Shown here: positions 1 to 7,263 of the stretch, piece after piece | How positions within the stretch are numbered: the stretch's first letter is position 1 | Layout of the letters: every line of letters begins with the position of its first letter | DNA from: Gracilaria caudata | Lineage: Eukaryota; Rhodophyta; Florideophyceae; Gracilariales; Gracilariaceae | NCBI GenBank assembly: GCA_030374735.1 | Contig: JASCIV010000860.1 | Span: 1 to 11,134, forward strand | Reading direction: 5' to 3' | Length of the DNA stretch: 11,134 bases | Notes under the pieces: model-generated | The model's database searches: none | What the model was told of the DNA's origin: nothing | The model's input: the letters and a program-made list of their open reading frames with translations, nothing else | Program-made: the position numbers and the translations under genes

Positions 1-208
1 TAGAAGCAGATGGATTAAAACATCTCTAACGTATGACGTGTTTATTGCAAACAATTAAAAAATAGGATTTGCAGTTCTGCCTGAAAAAGGCGGAAGTGCA
101 CAATACGCGTTTTCCCGCATCTCCCTGCTCATAGGCCTCTCCTGCACCATCGAGGCAATGAATGCCAAGCTTCTCTCCCCCCTCACACAGTCGCGTCAAT
201 GTGAGTAG
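1..208. other. No supported gene at left edge
   Basis: I see no gene that I can support here. The minus strand is open for about 61 codons (26-211), but that stretch has no ATG and matches no family I recognise. The plus strand has a pyrimidine-rich run ending in CAG at about 170-190, which resembles a splice acceptor. No coding exon continues from it in a useful frame. The stretch could be the edge of a gene or repeat lying outside the window. Confidence 0.5.
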
Positions 209-214
209 CACATC

Positions 215-509
215 TCCGACGTGTACGCCTCATTGACCGAGGCAGACGGCGTTGGGCACCGATCGATGTCGACAAACGACCTGTACTTGCCGGATATGAG
301 GCGTGTCGTGACGGTGGTGCGCGTGCTGTGAGGCGTACCATCGCTCCGGTTCCACGGGCGCGCGGCGACCGGAGCTGGTGACGTGGTTCGAGGTGACGGC
401 TACTTCTCGAGACGAGGCTGATCTTCTGGTGCTAAAGGCGCCCCCGCAGCACTGCACCAGATCGGAGACTTGGCGTGCCCTTCGGGGAGATCACGTGCAA
501 TGGTGCTGA
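215..509 (+). pseudogene. Possible decayed coding stretch, frameshifted, unknown family
   Basis: Two overlapping plus-strand reading frames look protein-like in composition and have GC-rich third positions. The first is open from 215 to a TGA at 329-331, with an in-frame TAG just upstream at 206. The second takes over at about 330 and is open to a TGA at 507-509; it includes the segment ELVTWFEVTATSRDEADLL. A single +1 shift near 330 would join them. Neither part has a convincing start codon and I do not recognise the family. This may be a gene or transposon remnant, or chance open frames in GC-rich DNA. Confidence 0.22.
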
Positions 510-519
510 CTGTTCGGGA

Positions 520-557
520 ATGGCATGTGCAGGTCTCATTTTGATAGCACATGCCAT
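520..557. repeat. Perfect 11-bp inverted repeat (hairpin)
   Basis: The arm ATGGCATGTGC (520-530) is exactly complementary to GCACATGCCAT (547-557), around a 16-base spacer. It lies about 440 bp upstream of the vWA-like gene. It could be a protein-binding palindrome, a transcript hairpin or the remnant of a small element. No duplicated target site is obvious beside it. Confidence 0.6.
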
Positions 558-616
558 AGATACTCGGAAGCATCAGCAGCGCAGTTCCCTGCGAGCGGGA
601 TCACGAGCGCCTTGCT

Positions 617-633
617 GACCATGAGTCATGGTC
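617..633. promoter_or_regulatory. Palindrome with bZIP (AP-1/Gcn4-type) core
   Basis: GACCATGA and TCATGGTC flank a single G, giving a 17-bp palindrome. Its centre, ATGAGTCAT, matches the consensus bound by AP-1/Gcn4-type bZIP dimers. It lies about 360 bp upstream of the start codon at 996, a reasonable place for an upstream activating site. Its regulatory role is inference, because a 9-bp site can arise by chance. Confidence 0.3.
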
Positions 634-995
634 CATGACGGCGGCAGCAACGCCGCGTTGAGTACCATGACGCCGTACAAGGGTAATGTTAAACATACAA
701 GCGTACTGCTGCACCAAGTAATGTTATCCACGCTGCCGACAAACGACATAAGCGTTGAATTGACGCATCACAACACTGCAGCACGTTCGGGCGCCCGCCT
801 TGTTGGCGGAGCCCGCGCGACAAGACTCTCCAAACGCGCCGCCGCCGTGCCCTCGGCAGCAATTCGGCCAGCTTTGGTGACCTTCGCGCCCCGCCGCGCA
901 ATGGATCCGCGCCGTGGTCGGGCGTACAAAAGCGCGTGTGGCCCTCAACGCTACCCTCTGCGCCACGCACGGCGCCACCACACACCGAACGCATC

Positions 996-1919
996 ATGAA
1001 GCTGTCGATCATGCTGTCGCTCTCTCTCGCGCTCACGCTCGCGCTCGCGACGCTTGCGCGCTGTGAGGAGCAGGACTACGCCGCGGCGATCATCGCCTCG
1101 TATCTCGACGACGCACCGGTGGCCGCCGCCGTGCAGTCAGGGTCTCTCGGGCTGGGATTCTCGGCGTTCGCATCATCGTCATCGTCTTCCGTCGGCACGC
1201 AGTCGCTGCCAGTCGGCGCTGCCGGAAAGCCGTCGCCTGTGGCCGCCGGGGCCGATGGCGGCGGCACGCAGCTGACGCTAGAACCAAACGAGCAGACGCG
1301 CGCAAAGGTGCGCTCCGCGCTGCAGATCGCGCGCGACAGCCAGTGCGCTCCGTCGCTGTGCTTCGCGCTGGACGCCGGGTCGCAGCTGTCGGCGCTGGAG
1401 TTCCAACAGCAGGTGGACTTCACCAAGCTGGTGTCGGCCATCATCTCGCTGGACGAGCGCGCTGCGTTCGCCGCGCTACATTACACAAAGCGCGTGCGGC
1501 GCGTGTCGTCGCTAACGAGCAACGCCACGGCGTTCCTGAGACGCGTAGACCGCGCGACGAGAAGATGCCGGTGTAGGGGACGCAGACGGAGAAGGTGTGC
1601 GTGCGAGGGCGAGGCGGACGTTGGACGTGGGGTGAGGGGCTGTGCAAGGGTGCTGCGCAATGTCGACGGCGTGAAGAAGATGGTGGTGTTTGGCGACGCG
1701 CGCGGTGGACTGGAGGGACGGGCGGCTGAGCGCTTCTTGAAGGACGGCGATGCGGGCATCTGCGGCGTGCAAGTGGGCGGCGACGATGACGGCGGCGAGG
1801 CGCTCAACGACGCCGTGGGCGGCGGGGCGCATGTGCTGGCCGTCGACGGCTGGTACCGTGTCGTTGATGTCGTCGAAGAGCTGGTGCGGGCTGTGTGCGA
1901 CGCGCCGCCGCAGTTTTGA
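996..1919 (+). CDS. Predicted secreted von Willebrand factor A-like protein
   Basis: This encodes 307 residues from the ATG at 996. An upstream GTG at 936 is in frame, but the ATG places a good signal peptide at the very N terminus: a basic K2, then a Leu/Ala-rich core to about residue 21, then Ala-Arg-Cys. A low-complexity Ser/Gly/Ala linker follows (about 50-95). Residues 118-300 resemble a vWA fold: a first strand with FALDAGSQ (123-130), an amphipathic QQQVDFTKLVSAI helix, a VGRGVRGCARVL helix (209-220), the strand KKMVVFGD (227-234) and a late GICGVQVGG strand (254-262). vWA domains bind protein ligands through a DxSxS metal site. Here that motif is degenerate (D126, then G and Q), although D234 is kept. 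Residues 186-205 are very Arg/Cys-rich and fit the fold poorly. Both codon use and base composition are much more GC-rich than in the rest of the window. The signal peptide is fairly sure and the vWA assignment moderate. Confidence 0.6.
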   Translation: MKLSIMLSLSLALTLALATLARCEEQDYAAAIIASYLDDAPVAAAVQSGSLGLGFSAFASSSSSSVGTQSLPVGAAGKPSPVAAGADGGGTQLTLEPNEQTRAKVRSALQIARDSQCAPSLCFALDAGSQLSALEFQQQVDFTKLVSAIISLDERAAFAALHYTKRVRRVSSLTSNATAFLRRVDRATRRCRCRGRRRRRCACEGEADVGRGVRGCARVLRNVDGVKKMVVFGDARGGLEGRAAERFLKDGDAGICGVQVGGDDDGGEALNDAVGGGAHVLAVDGWYRVVDVVEELVRAVCDAPPQF

Positions 1920-2010
1920 GGAGACTCTGAAAGTAGATCGATGGATGTACATCTCGCTTTTCTGGAGGACCTGGGCCTGCGTTTCGCACTCGTGATCAAA
2001 CCTTCACTCC

Positions 2011-2214
2011 ATGGGTGCACGAGCTACCCTAGTTCTCTTGCTGTATCTTCCTTGTAGTGTGCATCTATGCGCGCAGAGATACCTATTACGAAACCGTAGA
2101 GGACGATGGTTGATCGGCCTATCCGATGGTGCTGCTGACCGTCTTGTGCATGACATCGACGGTTTGGAGCCTTGGCGGGGGGTGTTGCGCGACTTCATGG
2201 GAGCAGGTTTGTAA
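2011..2214 (+). CDS. Possible small secreted protein, unknown
   Basis: This is a 67-residue ORF from an ATG, beginning MGARATLVLLLYLPCSVHL, which looks like a signal peptide or membrane segment. The rest is a charged tail ending DFMGAGL. I recognise no family. It overlaps an opposite-strand open frame (2004-2423) that is Pro/Arg/Cys-rich and looks less natural. It lies about 90 bp downstream of the vWA-like gene, so it may be nothing more than that gene's 3' flank. The rest of 1920-2454 shows nothing else I can support. Confidence 0.2.
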   Translation: MGARATLVLLLYLPCSVHLCAQRYLLRNRRGRWLIGLSDGAADRLVHDIDGLEPWRGVLRDFMGAGL

Positions 2215-2454
2215 CTCTTGGCCGAAGAAGGCAAACAAGAGCGCGACGGGAAGCAACAGCACGTTGCAACAAAGGCCTTGTCATATGTGCGACAGAGACT
2301 GAGCACATACAAGATGTGGGTGGAGACATCGAAGCACGATTGATGACCAACGGTCCAAACTCGTTCCAGCCAAACAAACTTACCACGAAAACAAGAGCGC
2401 CCACATGGTTTTGCGACATACATCCACCACGAGTGATGTTTTTACCCAAGTCCA

Positions 2455-3440
2455 TTAGACTTCTACGGTGCAGGCGGCGTCATTGTGCTTGATTCTGCAG
2501 GCTAGGTGGAGCAGATCGGCCAAGCAATTGTATGTTCCAGAAAGAGAATCGTTGGCATAATCCACAGCTTCTAGGAGCGTTTGTGCCGCATCAGGCGCAC
2601 CGGAGTTAGCTCGTCGAAGTACGAGTCGCAACCCATCTTGGAAAGTTTGCGCACAGGCACGGGCGAATGTCTGGCGGCGAGGCAAAATGATCAGGAAGGT
2701 ACAACGGTAGAAATAATCCAGAGTTGCTCCGGCGTTTCCCGCGTAGCCTTCAAATTCTTCTTCGCCCCGATCAAGGCCGTCGAAGAAGAAATCATTGTCT
2801 TCGTCATCGAAAGTGAGAAAAGACTTATTGACTGGTACATCATCTTCATCGATAGCTTCGTGATTGATGAATCTAGAGCTTCTTGCATTGAGTAGCCCGC
2901 GCCATTTTCTTCGTCGTCATCGTCATAGTATCCGCGACGACGACGACTGTAGTAACTAGGGGCCTCTGCAGCACCATGGTCGGGCTGTTTCGACAATTGC
3001 CAACAAAAGATCAAACTTTGCTGATTGGCGCAATATCAATGCCCGCGCGGAATCGTTTCCTTTGGAGTTTCTGAACGAGATATTCCTCTCCGTGTACTTG
3101 TGCTCCAGCATGTATAGGAGAACTTTTTGACTCTTCATTCTGTTGCCACTCTTCAGCAACACGATCGAGTTTGGCCAGCATAGCATCATGCCGCACAAGC
3201 TCTCTGCCTGCTGCGCGACGGTCGCAGCGTATGAGATTGTACAAAAGCACCAGACGGTTTCCACCATTCACCTCGGTTAACTCGTGTTGGCAATCAGTGA
3301 AGAAGGCTGTGACAAAGAAGTACAAAGCGTTGTTTTTGGCGTAATCGAGCACTTTGCGCTCGTGCCAATGGCAGACAGTCAAAGCCACGGTTAAAGGGAG
3401 GTTGTACTACGAGTGTGGCAAACATACCTGGCGACTGTTC
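2455..3440 (-). pseudogene. Pseudogene of 2-oxoglutarate/Fe(II) oxygenase (prolyl 4-hydroxylase-like)
   Basis: On the minus strand this runs closely parallel to the gene at 9810-11134, with long identical stretches, but it is broken. Homology begins at the SPGMFATLVVQ segment (about residue 142 of the intact copy), so the N-terminal half and the HxD iron ligands are missing. The second iron histidine (in TDCQHELTEV) and GGNRLVLLYNLIR are still readable. Aligned against the intact gene I count four frame-breaking changes: a net 8-base loss after VVQ, a net gain of 1 before YMLEHKY, a net gain of 1 before APSYYSRR, and a net 7-base loss after LDSSI. The last segment is open through DGLRLVLRRANSGAPDAAQ to a TAA at 2455-2457. 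It therefore shows the C terminus that the intact copy would reach beyond the window edge. It is not expected to make a working enzyme, though it could be transcribed. Confidence 0.9.
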
Positions 3441-3783
3441 GGAGGTTCCGCTTTGCGGTGCAGCAGAGCATTGTGAACAAGTACTCGCTCTGTGTCTCCC
3501 ACACTTCCCAAACAATAAAGAGCGCTCAGAGCTTTACAATGAACTTTTTGACACACGTACCCTTGTAGAATATATGCTAGCGAGGGCGCCGCACTACAAC
3601 GTTACAAGCGTACCGTTGTTCCATCATTATCATCATTTGTACATCTCACAGGTTTCCTCACCAAGTCGCGTCGAGTGCTTACAATTAGAAGCCCCTGACA
3701 GCTTTCTCCTTCAACTGTACTACGAGGGTACGACGGTACGTGTAGCATCCTTAACACACTTACTTGAGAAAATAAGAAAATGA
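3415..3783 (+). other. Possible coding fragment next to the pseudogene break, unknown
   Basis: This plus-strand open frame of about 122 codons has natural-looking, Leu-rich composition, including EQVLALCLPHFPNN, LYNELFDTRTLVEYMLARAP and a C terminus ending LTHLLEKIRK. The first 26 bases are antisense to the oxygenase pseudogene. Everything after about 3441 is new sequence. It has no ATG near the beginning (the first in-frame ATG is at 3574), so it is at best a gene fragment fused to the pseudogene boundary. The last 24 bases overlap the 3' end of the GTPase gene on the other strand. I recognise no family, and a chance ORF is possible. Confidence 0.25.
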
Positions 3784-4566
3784 GTCAAAAACTGTATCTA
3801 GAGCATCACAAACCCTGCTTCCAAGCCTATTACAGAAGCGACGAAAGCCGCCCTGCGGTCTTTGGTCGCTGCCTGCCAAAACTTCGTTCAACTTTCTTTG
3901 CAGATCTTCTACCATCTCTTTCAATTGCTGAACGGTTGAGTCATACATTTCAGCGTCAACTTTGAACGACTTGTTCTTGTGAAGCTCAAACGCAGGCGCC
4001 GTTCTCACAAACTTCTTGTATGCACGTGAATCGGTTGTGACAAGTACATTATTCTTTCCAGCAGCGTACGATCGAAAAGGCATGTATGCAATTCTTCCCG
4101 CTGGCGCCGCAGAGTTTAGAGGAACCTCTAGCAACGCTCTTTGCTTCTTATCCTCGAGAAGAGCCATTACCTCCTTTTCACACTTGTTGATAATAATGGA
4201 GAACTGCTTCGAAGGGTCAACGCCAACTTTTTGAATTGCCTCCAAGATGATTCTCATGGTGGCAAGATCATTGCTTCGCAAACGACCAGACTCTAGTGTT
4301 GACACAAATATGAGCTTAGTCTTTCCACCTTTTCGAAACGCACCCGAAATTTCCTTCGCAGCCTTCTCACGAATATGGGCATCATCAAGCCCAGGGGTAT
4401 CCGAATACCATACGCCTTCGATTCGCCTTGAATCGAGAGCAGTAGTTAGTCCGCTGCCAAGGGAGATCCCGGAGTTGAACTTCACTTCTCCGATGATGCT
4501 GTTGAGGATTGAAGACTTCCCTGAGCCGGGGTTTCCAGCAACGATCACATGCTCTCGAAAACCCAT
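3760..4566 (-). CDS. AIG1/GIMAP-like P-loop GTPase (paralogue 1)
   Basis: This encodes 268 residues. The ATG at 4566 is secure because an in-frame TGA lies eight codons upstream and the P-loop begins 11 residues in. Visible GTPase motifs are G1 GNPGSGKS (11-18), the switch I/G2 segment SGISLGSGLT with T41, G3 DTPGLDD (56-62), a conserved block LIFVSTLESGRLRSND (85-100) placed like the conserved box of GIMAP proteins, and G4 as NKCE (127-130) instead of NKxD. Residues about 203-232 form a likely coiled coil (STVQQLKEMVEDLQRKLNEV). The C terminus is amphipathic and aromatic (LDTVFDSFSYFLK). Members of this class bind GTP and often oligomerise on membranes; that role is inferred from family knowledge. 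It is the most divergent of the three paralogues here. It diverges from paralogue 2 across about 1.2 kb. There is no signal peptide, so it is probably cytosolic. Confidence 0.85.
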   Translation of the reverse strand: MGFREHVIVAGNPGSGKSSILNSIIGEVKFNSGISLGSGLTTALDSRRIEGVWYSDTPGLDDAHIREKAAKEISGAFRKGGKTKLIFVSTLESGRLRSNDLATMRIILEAIQKVGVDPSKQFSIIINKCEKEVMALLEDKKQRALLEVPLNSAAPAGRIAYMPFRSYAAGKNNVLVTTDSRAYKKFVRTAPAFELHKNKSFKVDAEMYDSTVQQLKEMVEDLQRKLNEVLAGSDQRPQGGFRRFCNRLGSRVCDALDTVFDSFSYFLK

Positions 4567-4759
4567 CGAAAGGAGCGTTGAGTCTCAGTGCCGATGATGA
4601 CTAAGCGAAGAAAATCAGGGTGAGACACGGCTGAAAAGCGTCTCGTGCAGAGGGAACGAAGAAGCTATGGCGTGCTAGGCACCGGTGCTTTTAGTGGCTT
4701 CGTGTAGAAAAGACCATAGGCCTTCTCTACTTGTGTGGCTTTCAGGAGTTATCCAAGAC

Positions 4760-5139
4760 ATGTCTTCGCAGAAGACCAACGAGCAAGGATGCATGACATG
4801 CACATGGGGTCTGCCAAGAAAACGCGAAATGACAGAGCGACAAAGATACAACCCGGAAGAAGCCCGCAAGCTGCGTGTATACACGACAGTTTACAAGTTA
4901 CAACTATAAAAACTGAACAAGATCCACTAGAAGTAATGGGCGTTACGGTCACCAAGCCTCATCATGAGGTTTGCATGTCGACTTTGCTCCAAACGGAACC
5001 ACCACGCTATTTTCATGATGTTGTCATTGCAATTCCCACGTGTGGCTCAAAAGGCCGTCCTGAGGGGCACGGCGCCGTATCACATGGATATGAGATGACG
5101 AGCGGCAATGATCGCTGGAAAGTAGATTCTTGGGGCTAG
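4760..5139 (+). other. Weak open frames upstream of GTPase 1, probably not a gene
   Basis: A 49-codon ORF starts with an ATG at 4760 and stops at 4909. A second plus frame without a useful start is open from the same area to 5139 (for example HHEVCMSTLLQTEPPRYFHD). They could be two halves of a decayed gene separated by a shift near 4905, or leader ORFs, or chance. I recognise no family. The rest of 4567-4760 is the 5' flank of GTPase paralogue 1 and shows no clear promoter motif. Confidence 0.15.
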
Positions 5140-5750
5140 TCCTTTGCCTTTGTATCATACAGAAGCATCACGATCATGTGAGTTACACGAATAACTTCGT
5201 GCCGTAGGGTGATACAGGTCGGAATGCTTGGTTGCCAACTGGGAACAGCAGGAGATAAAGGGATAACTCCAGGCTTTCTATGGTTATAGTTGTAACTATC
5301 CTCAACCTATGATCTGGCTGCCAAGGCAGCAATGCTGCTTGGGTGTTATCCAGGCATACTCTTAAGGTTACACCTTGTCACAAAGTTTTCCATGCGCTTG
5401 CTGTGACAGCATGTGGCCCCGCGCAAGTTTTTCGCCAGGGTTGATGCACCCCCGTCAATTCACTTGCAAGACTGTCAAAACCACGACGGAATATCCTGAG
5501 CATCGGCCTAAACGACTATCCGGGTAGAGGTTGATATCAGGGCCCGAGCTGACTGAGTGAATAGGAACAGCTTAGGTTCTCCGACTTCAGCTTCGCCATC
5601 TCTCAACGAACTACTATCACCCTCCGTGCGACGCTGGCCGAGGATCCCGTTCGAAAGCCACAACGCTCTCCAAACGACACATATTTGAACGTGCTCTGTA
5701 TGTACGTGCTAAACAAGAAGCTGTACTTCTTGCTTCACAAGTGAGGCAAA
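5140..5750. other. ORF-poor spacer with clustered inverted repeats
   Basis: No notable ORF occurs here. Several short inverted repeats sit together: TGTATCA (5151-5157) with TGATACA (5210-5216), enclosing CACGAA-TAAC-TTCGTG (5186-5201); GGATAAC (5261-5267) with GTTATCC (5345-5351), enclosing ATAGTT/AACTAT (5286-5299); and GCTGCC/GGCAGC (5317-5330), which competes with GCAGC/GCTGC (5326-5338). It is the shared upstream region of two divergent GTPase genes, so it should contain their promoters. A structured RNA is possible but unproven. No TATA box is evident near 5751. Confidence 0.35.
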
Positions 5751-6944
5751 ATGAGTCGACATCGAGTTCCTCATCGATATGCTCAACGCCATGAATGCGA
5801 GGTCTGTGAATGTGAATGTGAACATCAGCGGAGAAACAGATCCTCTACACAACCAGCACATGTCGCTTCTTCTGCCGACAAGATGCAATGGGACAAACGC
5901 ACGAAAGATCCTGAGTACGTTAACCATTCGGTCGTTCTGGAAAACTCCCCTTGTTCGCCATGCGCAGCAAGGAAAAGGCAAACCACTTCATCGGACAAAC
6001 AGACGCTCTCAGCTGTTTCCGGGCCGTCACAAGCTTTGCCACATAATGAAATCAACCAACCCACACGAGTGATTGTCATCGGCAACCCAGGTGTCGGAAA
6101 GTCCACAATCCAAAACACTCTAGTCAAAGAGCATGTGTTCAAATCCGGAATTTCATTGGGAGGAGGTCTGACAAAGAGTACGGCTATGTTCACAAGAGGA
6201 GAATTGACGTTTGTGGACACTCCAGGTCTGGATGATGTGTACAATAGGAAGACGGCTGCCAGAGAGATAACAGCAGCTTTGCGTGGACCTGGCCCCATTA
6301 AGGTGATTTTCGTAACAGCTCTAGAAGCCGGTCGTGTGCGGCCAGCTGACGTATGTACATTGCACACATTTGTCAAAGCGTTGAGGGAGGTTGTGGGGGA
6401 TATGAGAAACAGATATGCGTTGATAATTAACAAATGTGAAGAATCGATCGCGCAGAAACTAAGGAATAAGGATTGTCGGGACCTTCGAGAGAGCGTGTTA
6501 GGTCCGTTCCTTGCCGTTGAAATGGTGAGACAAGTTGAGGTCATTGGGCTTGAAACAAGACTTCAAGGAAAGAGCCGCACGCTGCTTAGCATGCAAGCAA
6601 GAGAGAAGCTGCAAAGCATTGTTGAGCGGACGCCAACCATACATGTACCTTCAGAACCTGTTGTAAGGTTAGATGTGGAAAATTTCGAGGAGACTGCACG
6701 AATCATGGAAGAAGTGGGTCAGTTTAAAAAGGCTGTTGTACAAGGCGAAAAGAGCGGCAGTAGTAGGGTATCTGGAAACCGGCAAAGAGTCGTAAATTAC
6801 CCTCAGCATCTTGGGAAGGGTCATGAGGAGAATCTACAAAAGCTCAAAGCTCGAATGGACCGATATTCGAACAGGACGGGCGGAGGATCCCGGAGCAGGT
6901 TGGCAGAGTTTTTGGACGCAGTATTTAATATCCACATCGGCTGA
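5751..6944 (+). CDS. AIG1/GIMAP-like P-loop GTPase with Cys/His-rich N-terminal extension (paralogue 2)
   Basis: This encodes 397 residues. The ATG at 5751 follows an in-frame TGA (5742) and has A at -3. The first 105 residues have no counterpart in the other two paralogues. They carry a cluster of four Cys and two His (H14, C16, C19, C21, C23, H25), then a CSPC at 68-71; starting at M45 would remove the cluster. The GTPase domain follows: G1 GNPGVGKS (111-118), SGISLGGGLTK with T141, G3 DTPGLDD (156-162), the block VIFVTALEAGRVRPAD (185-200) and G4 NKCE (227-230). A shared C-terminal module has TPTIHVP (294-300) and a helical FEETARIMEEVGQFKKAVV (312-330). The end is basic and then hydrophobic (RLAEFLDAVFNIHIG). 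It is clearly closer to paralogue 3 than to paralogue 1. GTP binding is a firm family inference; cellular role is unknown. It converges with paralogue 3. Confidence 0.88.
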   Translation: MSRHRVPHRYAQRHECEVCECECEHQRRNRSSTQPAHVASSADKMQWDKRTKDPEYVNHSVVLENSPCSPCAARKRQTTSSDKQTLSAVSGPSQALPHNEINQPTRVIVIGNPGVGKSTIQNTLVKEHVFKSGISLGGGLTKSTAMFTRGELTFVDTPGLDDVYNRKTAAREITAALRGPGPIKVIFVTALEAGRVRPADVCTLHTFVKALREVVGDMRNRYALIINKCEESIAQKLRNKDCRDLRESVLGPFLAVEMVRQVEVIGLETRLQGKSRTLLSMQAREKLQSIVERTPTIHVPSEPVVRLDVENFEETARIMEEVGQFKKAVVQGEKSGSSRVSGNRQRVVNYPQHLGKGHEENLQKLKARMDRYSNRTGGGSRSRLAEFLDAVFNIHIG

Positions 6945-6977
6945 CTCCAGTCGCTATCTGGCGGCTGATGTGGATAT
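6928..6977. repeat. 14-bp inverted repeat spanning the GTPase 2 stop codon
   Basis: The arm ATATCCACATCGGC (6928-6941) pairs with GCTGATGTGGATAT (6964-6977), 14 pairs with one G-U in RNA. Inside the 22-base loop, CCAG and CTGG can pair again around TCGCTAT. The left arm is the last coding sequence of GTPase 2, and the TGA stop (6942-6944) is the first thing in the loop. It could be a 3' mRNA stem-loop affecting stability or end formation, or the remnant of a small inverted-repeat element. Confidence 0.65.
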
Positions 6978-7263
6978 GGAGGGTCAAGGTGAATCTACAA
7001 GGCGTAGAAGAAGAATCTGGCGTTTCTTGCCTCGGCATGATACCTTAAAGAAGCAACAAAACCCCGGAGGTATTGCTTGTATTGTCACCCTTTCTAACAG
7101 TAATCATCCGTAGGATACCGAAACAGCGATGAAGCGATGCTTGCTGCGGTTTCAACATCTTGGCGGCCTTTCGTCCCCGCAAGACAAAGCGCCCAAGTTC
7201 AACAGCACGAATCCGTAGGAACGAGCATCATACGTTCAAGAAACTTATTAAATAATCTTTGCT
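6978..7263. other. Gap between convergent GTPase genes
   Basis: Open frames here (for example to 7113 on +) are continuations in other frames and contain nothing recognisable. This short stretch must hold the 3' ends of both convergent GTPase transcripts. No canonical AATAAA is present; an A/T-rich ATTAAATAATC at about 7246-7256 lies just past the 3' end of paralogue 3. Confidence 0.4.

Noticed and set aside
170..190. Pyrimidine tract ending in CAG resembling a splice acceptor
   Set aside because: No coding exon follows in a useful frame and no matching donor could be supported.
251..263. Thirteen-base sequence GTTGGGCACCGAT repeated at 8491-8503
   Set aside because: Flanks are unrelated and a single short repeat in 11 kb is weak evidence of anything.
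628..999. 123-codon plus frame upstream of the vWA gene
   Set aside because: It becomes Arg/Ala/His-rich in the GC-rich part, matches no family and overlaps the start of the better-supported gene in another frame.
1481..2020. Long minus-strand open frame opposite the vWA gene (179 codons)
   Set aside because: Composition is Ser/Pro/Thr/Arg-rich, as expected for the antisense of a GC-rich gene. The plus frame has a signal peptide and fold-like pattern instead.
2581..2895. Plus-strand 104-codon frame
   Set aside because: It is antisense to the oxygenase pseudogene, and the same artefact appears opposite the intact copy.
3714..3728. Eleven-base match (TGTACTACGAG) to 3402-3412 inside the oxygenase pseudogene, suggesting a second fragment
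   Set aside because: Similarity stops at once on both sides, so chance is the simpler explanation.
5448..5460. Short match to a conserved rRNA segment (ACCCCCGTCAATT)
   Set aside because: Only about 13 bases match and the flanks do not resemble small-subunit rRNA on either strand.
5825..6544. 239-codon minus-strand frame opposite GTPase 2
   Set aside because: It is the shadow of a clearly real GTPase with all motifs in the plus frame. Similar shadows occur opposite the other two GTPases.
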